Below, in pieces: positions 24,775 to 33,615 of a stretch of DNA of 64,000 nucleotides (its first letter is position 1; every line of letters starts with the position of its first letter). The notes under the pieces are model-generated. The model was not told where the DNA came from, did no database searches, and saw only the letters and a program-made list of their open reading frames with translations. Made by a program: the position numbers and the translations under genes. This DNA is from an uncultured Clostridium sp. GTDB lineage: Bacteria > Bacillota > Clostridia > Lachnospirales > Lachnospiraceae. The stretch lies in the NCBI RefSeq assembly GCF_900547735.1, contig NZ_URHZ01000011.1, forward strand, positions 1-64,000. Direction: 5' to 3'.

Positions 24775-25430
24775 TTCCGATCCCTGGTTCCAATCCCTAA
24801 TTCCGATCCCTGGTTCTGATCCACTGCACGTGTAAACAGATATTCCCTGAGTTTACCGACGTCACCGTCCGCGAAACAGTATCCCTTCATTCCGCAGGCC
24901 GCCGCACCGTCTATGTTGGCCTGGATATCGTCAATAAACAGGGACTCCTCCGGCAGGATGGAAAATTTCTCAAACAGGCGTTCAAATATCTCCGGTTCCG
25001 GTTTCAGCAGTTTCTCTTCCGCCGAGACAAGAACGCCGTCAAAATATTTAATCCCCGGGATCCTGTTTTCAAAAACCCTCAGCCTCAGAGAGGCATTGGA
25101 GCAAAGATAAATGGACAGCCCCGCTTCCTTAAGCTCTTTTACAAGCTCCTCCATACCAGGTTTCGGCTCAATATTGAACTCGTGCCAGTGAGCCAGGCTC
25201 AGCCGCGCCAGTTCCCTTGTCCGCTCATCGGGAAGTCTCTCCTGCACGCGCTTCAGCGCCTCATCCTCCTCAATGGTTCCCCTGTCCAGCAGAGTCCACT
25301 CCTCCGCAAAAAACAATTCTTTTTCCATCAGTTCCACATCCTCTTTGGAGTCTGTAAACTGCCAGCATACTCTGGCCGCCTCATAGTCTAAAAGAACACG
25401 TCCCATATCGAATACAATATTTTTAATCAT
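24771..25430 (-). CDS. HAD family phosphatase/hydrolase
   Basis: A 219-residue HAD hydrolase: motif I FDMGRVLLD (the second catalytic Asp is replaced by Gly, as in several HAD phosphatase subfamilies), motif II LYLCSNAS near residue 115, a lysine in KLLKPEPEIF (about 145) and motif IV SLFIDDIQAN (about 170). ATG at 25430 follows AGGAGG by seven bases. The last 18 residues are encoded by the tandem repeat at 24773-24824 and look like a late addition to the C-terminus. Substrate unknown; relatives act on sugar phosphates or FMN. Confidence 0.88.
   Translation of the reverse strand: MIKNIVFDMGRVLLDYEAARVCWQFTDSKEDVELMEKELFFAEEWTLLDRGTIEEDEALKRVQERLPDERTRELARLSLAHWHEFNIEPKPGMEELVKELKEAGLSIYLCSNASLRLRVFENRIPGIKYFDGVLVSAEEKLLKPEPEIFERLFEKFSILPEESLFIDDIQANIDGAAACGMKGYCFADGDVGKLREYLFTRAVDQNQGSELGIGTRDRN
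24773..24824. repeat. Two 26-bp tandem repeats at the convergent gene ends
   Basis: AATTCCGATCCCTGGTTC plus eight bases is repeated at 24773-24798 and 24799-24824, with few changes. It overlaps the stop codons of both the ATPase and the HAD gene and adds coding sequence to the latter. Confidence 0.85.
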
Positions 25431-25531
25431 TAACAATCCTCCTGTTTAAAGAGCCTGACCCGCAGACCATCGTCCCGAAGCCGCCCGCGGCCGGACGTCC
25501 CTGACATCAAACCTGCATTCCAACGAAGCGG

Positions 25532-26917
25532 TTATGAAAGTCCCTGGCCTTTTCCCACGGTAAAGTAGAGAATCAGCAGGATAACGGCCGGAGCCACAAA
25601 GCGCACGATAAATTCCCATGCTTTCCTGAGCCGGAACGGATAGGTTCCGCTTGAACTAATCTCTTCGGATGCCTTGCCCTTCCCCCAGATCCAGCCGGCA
25701 AAAATACAGAAGCACAGCGCTCCCACCGGAATCATCAGGTTATCGGTGAACTTTTCCATCACCGCATTCATCGGCAGCATCTGAAGTCCCTTTGAAAAAT
25801 CAAACCAGGGCAGGTTGATGTTTCTCGACTCCATCTGGGAAAGGGAATATCCGGCGCTTAATACGGTCATCGGCACGGACAATATAACCGTCGCTTTCAA
25901 CCTGGACACCTTCCACTCTTCCGTGATAAATGCCACGCAGCTCTCCAGGATACTGATAGCGCTGGTGAGCGCCGCCAGAAAGAGGAGCACGAAGAAGAAC
26001 AGGCCGAATATCCGTCCTCCCGGAAGACCGTCAAATACTTCCGGCAGGGCCATAAAGGCAAAACCGCCGCCCATGCCGAGCCCCTCCGCTCCCAGGGTGA
26101 CAAATACGACAGGGACAATCGCGAAAGCGGCCAGAATGGCCACCAGCGTGTCCAGCACACAAATCCACGCCGCACTCTTGACGAGATTATCCTTCTTCGG
26201 CACATAGGAACCGTAAGTGACCATGATACCCATTCCCACGGAAAGGGAGAAGAAGGCCTGTCCAAGCGCCCCTACCAGCGTATCCCGGTTAAAACTGCCC
26301 GGTTTGATGGTGAGCATATAGGAAAGTCCCTCTTTTGCGCCGGGGAGCGTCACGGACCTCACCGCGCAGGCAATCAGAAGAAGGAACAGAGCCGGCATCA
26401 GAATCTTGCTGACTTTCTCGATTCCCTCGGAAACTCCCTTAACCACCACATAAATGCAAAGCACCAGAAATACAAGTCCCCATGCAAGGGGCTGCACCGG
26501 TTTACCGATAAAATTCACAAAATATTCCTGGTAGGACACGGCTCCGCTTCCAAAGCCCGGTTCCACCAGATAGGCAAAGACATACTTGAGCACCCATCCG
26601 CCCACCACACTATAATAAGACATAATGACAAAAAGTGTCAATACGCCGATTCCGCCTGCAAAGGTCCACTTCCTGTTAAGCTGATGGAACGCTCCCACCA
26701 CATTCTTCTGGGTGGCCCGCCCGATCGAAAGTTCAGCCAGCATGACCGGAAAACCAATCAGAGCCACAATCACAATATAGGAAAGCAGAAAAGCGCCTCC
26801 CCCGTATGCTCCCGTCTTTCCCGGAAACTTCCAGATATTTCCCAGACCCACGGCAGAACCCGCCGCCGCCAGTATAAAACCCAGGTTACTGGCCCACTGG
26901 CCTCTTCTCTGACTCAT
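25532..26917 (-). CDS. Sodium-dependent transporter (NSS/SNF family)
   Basis: A 461-residue symporter of the neurotransmitter:sodium family with about 11-12 membrane helices. The sodium-site loop of TM1 is clear: AAAGSAVGLGNIWKFP, followed by GAYGGGAFLLSY. ATG at 26917 is chosen because AGGGGG lies about ten bases upstream; the open frame extends 30 codons further without a better ribosome site. Bacterial members take up amino acids such as tryptophan, tyrosine or leucine. Single gene, divergent from the c-di-AMP receptor. Confidence 0.92.
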   Translation of the reverse strand: MSQRRGQWASNLGFILAAAGSAVGLGNIWKFPGKTGAYGGGAFLLSYIVIVALIGFPVMLAELSIGRATQKNVVGAFHQLNRKWTFAGGIGVLTLFVIMSYYSVVGGWVLKYVFAYLVEPGFGSGAVSYQEYFVNFIGKPVQPLAWGLVFLVLCIYVVVKGVSEGIEKVSKILMPALFLLLIACAVRSVTLPGAKEGLSYMLTIKPGSFNRDTLVGALGQAFFSLSVGMGIMVTYGSYVPKKDNLVKSAAWICVLDTLVAILAAFAIVPVVFVTLGAEGLGMGGGFAFMALPEVFDGLPGGRIFGLFFFVLLFLAALTSAISILESCVAFITEEWKVSRLKATVILSVPMTVLSAGYSLSQMESRNINLPWFDFSKGLQMLPMNAVMEKFTDNLMIPVGALCFCIFAGWIWGKGKASEEISSSGTYPFRLRKAWEFIVRFVAPAVILLILYFTVGKGQGLS

Positions 26918-27391
26918 GATAATCATACCCCCTGAACATAGTTTGTTTTGTTTCTCCGCCGCATTCATTCCCGTTCTTTTTGTACTCCCGGGAAAAACAT
27001 CCTGCAAACAGACGCACGTCTGCTATAATATCAGATTTCCGTTTAAAAGTCCATTTTCAGCCGCCGTCCCAGACATACGAAATAGTTATCGGAGGTATAA
27101 CCTGAGGATATTCATTGTCTTTTCAGCACGGAGTATTGTCTTTGCATTGCATACGTTTTCTGAACATTTCTCTCCCCGGCCGCATATTTTTTCTTCTCTC
27201 CGGCAATCCTTCTCCAATGCGGATATTTATCCTTTTCCGGTAGAAAGCCCGGTTTTACCGTCTTTTTCCCGCCGTATATTCAGTGAAATCTCAATAAATT
27301 TAAATAGAGATAAATTTTTATCAATTTTTTATTCCCATTTTCATGATTTAATGGTAAAATAGTAACAATAGTGAGTTAGGAGGTGCTGATT
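26918..27391. other. Divergent intergenic region
   Basis: No gene. AT-rich; it must hold the promoters of the sodium symporter and of the c-di-AMP receptor. A GTTAT/ATAAC hairpin lies near 27080-27100, and TAAAAT near 27353 may be the receptor -10 box. Nothing else recognised. Confidence 0.5.
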
Positions 27392-27727
27392 ATGAAGATG
27401 ATTATGGCAATTATCGGAAGCGAAGATGCGGATGATTTAGTTTACGAATTGAACCAGAATTCTTTCTTTGTTACAAAACTTTCCACAATGGGCGGTTTTC
27501 TGAAGAAGAAAAGTACGACGCTGATGCTCGGCGTTGACGACAGCCGTGTGGAGGAAGCGATTACCATTATCAAGAAGATGTCGGGTACAAGAGAACAACT
27601 GGTTTACACACCACCAACTATGGCCGGAAACTGCTGTCCAACCGTCAATATGACGGTTCCGATGAATATGAAGGTAGGCGGTTCCACAATCTTTGTCATG
27701 AACGTAGAAGATTTCCAGAAATTTTAA
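27392..27727 (+). CDS. Cyclic-di-AMP receptor, PII-like (DarA/PstA family)
   Basis: A 111-residue PII-like trimeric protein that binds cyclic-di-AMP in the cytoplasm. It is recognised by the N-terminal strand (MKMIMAIIGSEDADDLV), VTKLSTMGGFLKKKSTTLML (the B-loop/T-loop region) and the end GGSTIFVMNVEDFQKF. ATG at 27392 is preceded by TTAGGAGGTG; an earlier GTG is not needed. In many Firmicutes it stands near tmk and holB; here it stands alone between a symporter and a TetR gene. Its partner protein is unknown in general. Confidence 0.9.
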   Translation: MKMIMAIIGSEDADDLVYELNQNSFFVTKLSTMGGFLKKKSTTLMLGVDDSRVEEAITIIKKMSGTREQLVYTPPTMAGNCCPTVNMTVPMNMKVGGSTIFVMNVEDFQKF

Positions 27728-27763
27728 CCATACCGCGATGCGGTATGACTGATGTGTACCGGA

Positions 27764-27805
27764 AACAGGCCGAATGAACAGCATGCCGTTCATCCGGCCT
27801 GTTTT
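27764..27805 (+). terminator. Terminator of the c-di-AMP receptor gene
   Basis: AACAGGCCG.ATGAAC (27764-27779) pairs with GTTCAT.CGGCCTGTT (27788-27803) and is followed by TTTT. A smaller ATACCGC/GCGGTAT hairpin lies before it. Confidence 0.8.
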
Positions 27806-27819
27806 CCGCTGGGTGGGGA

Positions 27820-27872
27820 TTGACAGCCGCGGAGAAACCCGGTAAAATCAAATGAAAGCATGTACTTGCATT
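27820..27872 (+). promoter_or_regulatory. tetR promoter with candidate operator
   Basis: TTGACA (27820-27825), 17 bases, TAAAAT (27843-27848): a near-consensus promoter. Just after it, at 27857-27870, GCATGTACTTGCAT contains a near-palindrome (GCA-GTAC-TGC). Its reverse complement GCAAGTACATGC recurs, with one change, upstream of ilvB (28531-28542). Confidence 0.7.
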
Positions 27873-27882
27873 AGGAGTGAAT

Positions 27883-28470
27883 ATGGATATAACCAGCCAG
27901 AAAATTATTGATGCCACGATGAGCCTGATCCGGGACAAGGGCTACGTTGCTACGACGACAAAGGATATCGCCAGGGCGGCCGGGGTCAACGAATGCACCC
28001 TCTTCAGGAAGTTTAAGAGTAAAAAAGATATTGCGCTGAGCGGCATGGAGCAGGAACAGTGGCGGGGCAATCTGACCCCTGAAGTATTTAAGGACGTGGT
28101 GTGGGAACTGCAGCCGGATCTGGAGATGTTTATGAACGTCTATATGGACAAAATCACTCCCGATTTTGTCAACCTGTCCATCGGTCTGCGCGCGCCCCAG
28201 CTTTATGAGGAGGCGGCTCCCCTGATTATGAAAATACCGCAGGCCTTTCTCTCCTCCCTCACCGCCTATTTCGTCAGGATGGAAGAGCTTGGGAAGCTGC
28301 CTCATCTGGATTTTGACTGCCTGGCGATGACGGTCTTTTCCACCACTTTCGGCTACACGTTTCTGAAAGCCTCTTTCGGGGATCAGCTGTCTCCCGATTC
28401 CCGGAGCGATTTTGTAAAAAAGAGCGTTGAAACATTGATTAACGGCATTCCAACGGTATCAGCCATATAA
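27883..28470 (+). CDS. TetR/AcrR family transcriptional regulator
   Basis: A 195-residue TetR-type repressor. The N-terminal helix-turn-helix spans residues 5-50 (TSQKIIDATMSLIRDKG, then TTTKDIARAAGVNECTLFRKF); the rest is an all-helical ligand domain. ATG at 27883 has AGGAG five bases before it. It precedes ilvBN by about 100 bases on the same strand, and a shared motif in its own promoter and in the ilvB leader suggests it controls both. The ligand is unknown. Confidence 0.9.
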   Translation: MDITSQKIIDATMSLIRDKGYVATTTKDIARAAGVNECTLFRKFKSKKDIALSGMEQEQWRGNLTPEVFKDVVWELQPDLEMFMNVYMDKITPDFVNLSIGLRAPQLYEEAAPLIMKIPQAFLSSLTAYFVRMEELGKLPHLDFDCLAMTVFSTTFGYTFLKASFGDQLSPDSRSDFVKKSVETLINGIPTVSAI

Positions 28471-28528
28471 CAGTAAGGCATTGGCAAGGCACTGCCGCAC
28501 GGCGGTGCCAAAAAAACGCGGTTCATGC

Positions 28529-28546
28529 AAGCAAGTACACGCATTC
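28529..28546. promoter_or_regulatory. Candidate TetR operator upstream of ilvB
   Basis: GCAAGTACACGCATTC matches the reverse complement of the motif in the tetR promoter (GCAAGTACATGCTTTC) at 14 of 16 positions. It lies about 25-40 bases before the ilvB start codon. A GC-rich hairpin (GGCAC.GCC/GGC.GTGCC) lies just upstream of it at about 28490-28510. Confidence 0.5.
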
Positions 28547-28567
28547 AAATATTAAAGGAGGTATTCT

Positions 28568-30340
28568 ATGATGATAACAGGCGCCCAATTATTTGTAAAA
28601 TCCCTGAAGGCGGAGCATGTCGACGTTCTCTTCGCCTATCCGGGAGGCCAGGCCATCGACCTGTTTAACGCCCTGTATGGGGAAGAAGATATTAACGTAA
28701 TCCTTCCGCGCCATGAACAGGGGCTGATTCATGCCGCCGACGGATATGCCCGCTCCACCGGCAAGACAGGGGTCTGCCTTGTGACGAGCGGCCCGGGGGC
28801 CACAAACCTCGTCACCGGCATTGCAACCGCCAACTTTGACAGCGTTCCCCTTGTCTGCTTTACCGGCCAGGTTCCGGTGGGCCTGATTGGCAACGATGCG
28901 TTTCAGGAGGTGGACATCGTCGGAATTACGAGAAACATCTGTAAATATGCAGTCACAGTGAGGCGCAGGGAGGATTTGGGCGCAATTATTAAGAAGGCCT
29001 TCCTCATCGCCGGAAGCGGAAAACCAGGGGTTGTCGTCGTCGATTTCCCGAAAGACATCCAGCAGGAACAGGGCAGCCCCGATTATCCAGGCAGTGTGGA
29101 AATCCGCGGCTACAAGCCGAATACCTCCGTCCATGCGGGGCAGATAAAGAAGGCGGCAGAACTGCTGGGGCAGTCGAAACGGCCCGTCTTCCTCGTCGGC
29201 GGAGGCGTACAGATCGCACACGCATCCCGTGAGATGACGGAACTGGCCGAGCTTACAAAGGTTCCCGTCATCACCACCATCATGGGCAGGGGAGCCGTTC
29301 CCACCTCCCATCCTCTGTACGTCGGAAATCTTGGAATCCACGGAAGCTTTGCCGCCAATTCGGCGGTCAGTCACTGTGATCTCCTCTTCTCCATCGGAAC
29401 CAGGTTCAACGACCGCATTACCGGTAAAATCGAAGAATTTGCAAAAAACGCTTCCATCGTACATATTGATATCGATCCCGCCTCCATTTCCAGAAATATT
29501 GCCGTCGACATTCCCATTGTCGCAGACGCAAAGGAAGCGCTCCGCGCATTGCTGGAAAAAGCCTCTCCCCTGGACACGGAGGCCTGGATCGCCCGGATCG
29601 GCGGCTGGAAGAAAAACCGCCCCCTTTCCATGGGGCAGACCGGCCTGACTCCCCAGAAAATCATTGAGGCCGTCAACAGGCTTTTTCAGCGCGCCGTCAT
29701 CACCACCGATGTGGGACAGAACCAGCTTTGGGCAACACAGTTTCTGGATCTCAATGAAAGCAGGCAGATGCTGACCTCAGGCGGACTCGGAACCATGGGC
29801 TACGGTTTTCCGGCCGCCATCGGCGCAAAGCTCGGCAATCCGGACAAAGACGTCGTCGTTATTACAGGGGACGGGGGGATGCAGATGAATATCCAGGAAA
29901 TGGCGACCGCGGCCGTATACGAGCTTCCCATTATCATCTGTATCCTGAACAACGGCTATCTGGGTAATGTCAGACAGTGGCAGGAAATGTTCTTCGACCG
30001 GCGCTACTCTTCCACCTGCATGCGCCGCAGGAAGAGCTGCCCCGCTTCCTGCAGCTCCCCCGGGGAAGAATGCCCCGGATATACGCCGGATTTTATGAAA
30101 CTGGCGGAAAGCTACGGCGCCGCTGGAATCCGTGTCACCGATGAAAGTGAGATAGAGAGCGCGCTGCTGGCCGCCAAACGGGTCACGGACGGCCCGGCCG
30201 TCATAGAGTTTATAATCGGACGTGAAATGAACGTCCTCCCCATCGTTCCCCCGGGAAATGCGCTGGGGAATATGATTTGGGGAAATGGCGGTACAGTTCA
30301 GGCAGATGAGGAAATGATTTTGGAAAGCGGGGAAAAATAA
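28568..30340 (+). CDS. ilvB: Acetolactate synthase large (catalytic) subunit
   Basis: A 590-residue thiamine-diphosphate enzyme that condenses two pyruvates to acetolactate (valine/leucine) or pyruvate with 2-ketobutyrate (isoleucine). The catalytic Glu is in PRHEQGLIHAADGYAR near residue 47, the FAD-binding region is in the middle, and the ThDP/Mg motif runs from GDGGMQMN to ILNNGYLGN (near 435-465). A cysteine-bearing insert (RRRKSCPASC) near residue 485 is seen in other Lachnospiraceae enzymes. ATG at 28568 follows GGAGGT. The small subunit starts two bases after its stop. No T-box leader was found; control by the upstream TetR is inferred. Confidence 0.96.
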   Translation: MMITGAQLFVKSLKAEHVDVLFAYPGGQAIDLFNALYGEEDINVILPRHEQGLIHAADGYARSTGKTGVCLVTSGPGATNLVTGIATANFDSVPLVCFTGQVPVGLIGNDAFQEVDIVGITRNICKYAVTVRRREDLGAIIKKAFLIAGSGKPGVVVVDFPKDIQQEQGSPDYPGSVEIRGYKPNTSVHAGQIKKAAELLGQSKRPVFLVGGGVQIAHASREMTELAELTKVPVITTIMGRGAVPTSHPLYVGNLGIHGSFAANSAVSHCDLLFSIGTRFNDRITGKIEEFAKNASIVHIDIDPASISRNIAVDIPIVADAKEALRALLEKASPLDTEAWIARIGGWKKNRPLSMGQTGLTPQKIIEAVNRLFQRAVITTDVGQNQLWATQFLDLNESRQMLTSGGLGTMGYGFPAAIGAKLGNPDKDVVVITGDGGMQMNIQEMATAAVYELPIIICILNNGYLGNVRQWQEMFFDRRYSSTCMRRRKSCPASCSSPGEECPGYTPDFMKLAESYGAAGIRVTDESEIESALLAAKRVTDGPAVIEFIIGREMNVLPIVPPGNALGNMIWGNGGTVQADEEMILESGEK

Positions 30341-30342
30341 GA

Positions 30343-30834
30343 ATGAAGAAACGTTGGATTTGTCTGTTCGTAGAAAATGATATCGGCGTCCTTGCATGCA
30401 TTTCCGGTCTGTTTTCCGGTAAATCCTATAACCTGAACAGCCTGACCGTCGGCAGGACGGAGGATGAAACCGTATCAAGGATGACCGTGAGCCTCACCAG
30501 TGACGACAAGGTGTTTGAACAGGTAAAAAAGCAGCTCAACCGCAGTGTTGAGGTGATCAAGGTCGTGGATTTTACCGACATCGCCATTCATGTCAGGGAA
30601 CTCATGTTTATCAAGGTTAAAAACTGCTCAGACGGCGACATGACGGAGATTTTCAGAATTTCCCAGGTTTACGGCGTCAAAATAATCGACTATACGCCGA
30701 CGGCCGTTCTGCTTGAGAGTGTGGATACGGAAGAGAATAACGACGGGCTGATCCGCCTTCTGGAGAACCGCTTTATCAACCGGTTTGAGATCGCCAGAGG
30801 TGGAAATGTGGCCGCCCCCGCCATTGAGAGATAG
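30343..30834 (+). CDS. ilvN: Acetolactate synthase small (regulatory) subunit
   Basis: A 163-residue regulatory subunit with an N-terminal ACT domain (WICLFVENDIGVLACISGLF; then YNLNSLTVGRTEDE) that binds valine and sets feedback inhibition, and a C-terminal domain. It immediately follows ilvB and forms the holoenzyme with it. Confidence 0.93.
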   Translation: MKKRWICLFVENDIGVLACISGLFSGKSYNLNSLTVGRTEDETVSRMTVSLTSDDKVFEQVKKQLNRSVEVIKVVDFTDIAIHVRELMFIKVKNCSDGDMTEIFRISQVYGVKIIDYTPTAVLLESVDTEENNDGLIRLLENRFINRFEIARGGNVAAPAIER

Positions 30835-30841
30835 CTTCCCG

Positions 30842-30883
30842 ATACCTTTAACTCCGCAGCCGAGGCTGCGGAGTTAAAGGTAT
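30842..30883. terminator. Perfect 20-bp inverted repeat between convergent genes
   Basis: Arms 30842-30861 and 30864-30883 (core CTCCGCAGCC/GGCTGCGGAG) are perfectly complementary, with a two-base centre. There is no T-run on either side beyond the stem. It probably stops ilvBN and the opposite kinase transcript, or can form a cruciform. Confidence 0.65.
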
Positions 30884-30946
30884 GCCCTGCCGGGCAGCCT
30901 GTTTTGCTGTATGTTGGTAACGCGGAATTTCTATTAAAAGGGCGTG

Positions 30947-33385
30947 TTATTCTTTTGCCTTGATAATCCCGCTCAGAACCTGATAGAGTAAATCCGAATC
31001 AATCGGCTTTGCCAGATGGCCGTCCATTCCGGCCTCCGATGCCTTTACAACATCCTCATGAAAAGCGTCGGCCGTCATTGCGATAATGGGGATGCTCCCT
31101 GCCCGCGGATGCCGGGATTTCCGGATTCTTTCCGCCGCCTCATATCCATCCATCACCGGCATCTGCATATCCATCAGGATCAGGTCAAACCGGCCGCCGT
31201 CAGCCAGGAATTTCTCCAGGGCCTCTTTTCCATTAGCCGCACACTCCACCGTCAATCCCACCATCTTAAGCAGTTCCATGGCAATCTCCCGGTTCAGCTC
31301 GTTGTCCTCCGCAAGCAGCACATAATGGCCGGACAGATCCGGTCTGTCCGTCTGAACGCCATATGCAGGCATCGTGAGCGCTCCGCTGTTTCCTGCCGCC
31401 GAAAGTAAGGTATTATAAAGTACGGAAGAAAAAAGCGGCTTTGACAGAAACGCGTTGGCTCCCGCCTCACGGGCGCTCTTTTCTATTGCGCTCCAGTCAT
31501 AGGCGGTAATGATAATAATCGTCGTATCCGTTCCCACAATCTCCCGGATGCGCCGTGTTACTTCTATTCCATTCAGATCCGGCATCTTCCAGTCAATAAA
31601 GCAGACGTCATAATTTTCTCCCGAACCGCTTGCACTCCTGATTTTCTGTACGCAGTCTTCGCCTGTGAGCACCCAGTCGCACCAAATTCCCAGATTCTTC
31701 AGAAGTTTTGAGGTGTGGACACAACTGTCCCGGTCATAGTCCGCCACCAGAACCTTCAGGGTTTCCATCGCCGGATGTCTCTGGGCAGATACGCTGCCCC
31801 TGGCCTCCGGCAAATCAAAATCAATCTCTACCGTAAAGGTACTCCCCTTTTCAGACTCACTTTTTACGGATATCGTTCCTCCCATCAGGGTGACCAGATT
31901 CTTTGTAATCGGCATGCCAAGTCCGGTGCCTCCGAATTTCCGTGCGGTAGCCACACTTTCCTGCTCAAACGGGTTAAAAAGACGTCCCTGAAATTCCTTA
32001 CTCATTCCGATTCCGGTGTCGCTGACAATAAAGCGCAGGCGGACCTGGTTATCGAGGCGCCTTACCTGCTGTATCTCCAGCCGGACGGAACCGCCCTCCG
32101 GCGTAAATTTAATTGCGTTGGACAGGAGGTTCAACAGCACCTGGTTCAGCCTCATGGCATCCCCCTTCAGAACCGTATCGCTCAGTTCCACGAAAGGCAC
32201 CGTAAAATCCAGTCCTTTGGCAGTGGCCTGCGGGTAGATAATGGAGGTCATAGACTCCACCGCGCTCTCCAAATCAAAATTTTCATGTGCTATCTTCATC
32301 TTTCCCTCATCAATCTTAGACATATCCAGTACGTCGTTGATCAGGGCCATCAGGTGCTTTGAGGAATAGCCGATTTTTTTCAGGCAGTCGGCCACCCTCT
32401 GTTTGTCGTCTATGTATGCTCCGGCAATCGTTGTCATGCCGATAATCGCGTTCATGGGGGTCCGGATCTCATGGCTCATGCGGGATAAGAAATCCGATTT
32501 GGCATGGTTGGCCTGTTCCGCCACGGTCAGCGCGTCTCTCAGCGCTTCCGCCTGTTCCGTCAGCTTCGCCTGCATCCGGCGCAGTTCGGTCACATCGGTG
32601 ATGTCGATAAAAAGAGCCAGATAAACGGGACAGCCGTCCTGCCAGTCCACACAGGTGGCGTTGACCTGAAGCCACAGCGTCTGGCCTTTTCTGCTCTTTA
32701 CGCACATGACAAAATGGACAGCTTCGCCTGCCAGAAGTTTTTCGCGGTTTTCCCGGATGGCGGTCATATTGTCTTCTATATTGCGGCTGTGCAGGCTTTC
32801 CGCCTTCCCGTTTTCAACCTCCAGAAAATATTCCATAAACCGGCTGTTGCCCTCCAGCAGCGTCATATTAAGTTCTCTGTCAATCCGGTACTTTGCTACA
32901 AAACCGGGCAGACTCTCGTAAGTGACCGACTGTTCTTTCTGGACCCGGATCAACTCGTCAATGTTGGTCATGACCGTATAAGCCACCTGATAACCGTTTA
33001 CATACTCCTCCGAAAACTGCGTGGAGAACTGTATCCACAACCGGTTCCCGTCTTTCCTTTGCATCCGTGAAAGAAGCTGGTAACCGTCGCGGTGATTGGC
33101 AAGCGCATCCCCGACCGTCTCCGTAAGGCGTCTCCACTCTTCCGGGTCGTATTTTGCGTAAAAGAGATCCGGCCTGTTATGAAACTCCGCCTCATAATCG
33201 GCCTTATTCCAGCCGATAAACTTATAGTAAAACTCGTTTGCCCAAATCAGTGTGAAATGTTCATCCAGAAGATGTTTGCTCACACTGACTCCCATCAGGC
33301 GCATCAGCGTGTGATACTCATACTCGGCCGACGCCGTCTGCAGTTCACTGCTTCCCGATGAAATCTCTGTTTCCCGTTCACTCAT
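30947..33385 (-). CDS. Hybrid sensor histidine kinase with two receiver domains
   Basis: An 812-residue cytoplasmic hybrid kinase. Domains: two PAS-type sensor domains (about 25-150 and 155-275), a HisKA dimerisation domain with the phospho-acceptor in SHEIRTPMNAIIG (about 308), an HATPase domain with NLLSNAIKFTPEGG and DTGIGMSKEFQG, then two receivers with phospho-Asp in CFIDWKMPDLNG (about 600) and LILMDMQMPVMDG (about 740). No membrane segment or DNA-binding output. Such kinases usually pass the signal to a separate Hpt or output protein not seen here. The gene ends at the 20-bp inverted repeat. Confidence 0.93.
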   Translation of the reverse strand: MSERETEISSGSSELQTASAEYEYHTLMRLMGVSVSKHLLDEHFTLIWANEFYYKFIGWNKADYEAEFHNRPDLFYAKYDPEEWRRLTETVGDALANHRDGYQLLSRMQRKDGNRLWIQFSTQFSEEYVNGYQVAYTVMTNIDELIRVQKEQSVTYESLPGFVAKYRIDRELNMTLLEGNSRFMEYFLEVENGKAESLHSRNIEDNMTAIRENREKLLAGEAVHFVMCVKSRKGQTLWLQVNATCVDWQDGCPVYLALFIDITDVTELRRMQAKLTEQAEALRDALTVAEQANHAKSDFLSRMSHEIRTPMNAIIGMTTIAGAYIDDKQRVADCLKKIGYSSKHLMALINDVLDMSKIDEGKMKIAHENFDLESAVESMTSIIYPQATAKGLDFTVPFVELSDTVLKGDAMRLNQVLLNLLSNAIKFTPEGGSVRLEIQQVRRLDNQVRLRFIVSDTGIGMSKEFQGRLFNPFEQESVATARKFGGTGLGMPITKNLVTLMGGTISVKSESEKGSTFTVEIDFDLPEARGSVSAQRHPAMETLKVLVADYDRDSCVHTSKLLKNLGIWCDWVLTGEDCVQKIRSASGSGENYDVCFIDWKMPDLNGIEVTRRIREIVGTDTTIIIITAYDWSAIEKSAREAGANAFLSKPLFSSVLYNTLLSAAGNSGALTMPAYGVQTDRPDLSGHYVLLAEDNELNREIAMELLKMVGLTVECAANGKEALEKFLADGGRFDLILMDMQMPVMDGYEAAERIRKSRHPRAGSIPIIAMTADAFHEDVVKASEAGMDGHLAKPIDSDLLYQVLSGIIKAKE

Positions 33386-33615
33386 TATCTAGTTCCTCCT
33401 GGCCCTGAGAATTGTTATTTAGAATGATGCCTTAACTTTTAAAATTTCGGCGTCCGTTAAACGCAGCGGCCGCTGTATCGGCGGTTCCACCTTGTTCATG
33501 TTCGACTGTTTACAATATACCATATCCGTTAAAACTTCACAACCAGCTTATGGCAATTCCTTGCGGGAAATGATAGAATAAAAGGCATACCGATAAAATA
33601 CAGGAGCCTGATAAA

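Noticed and set aside
28471..28567. T-box or leader-peptide attenuator for ilvB
   Set aside because: The gap is under 100 bases, has no T-box consensus and no run of Leu/Val/Ile codons; the hairpin there is followed by A, not T.
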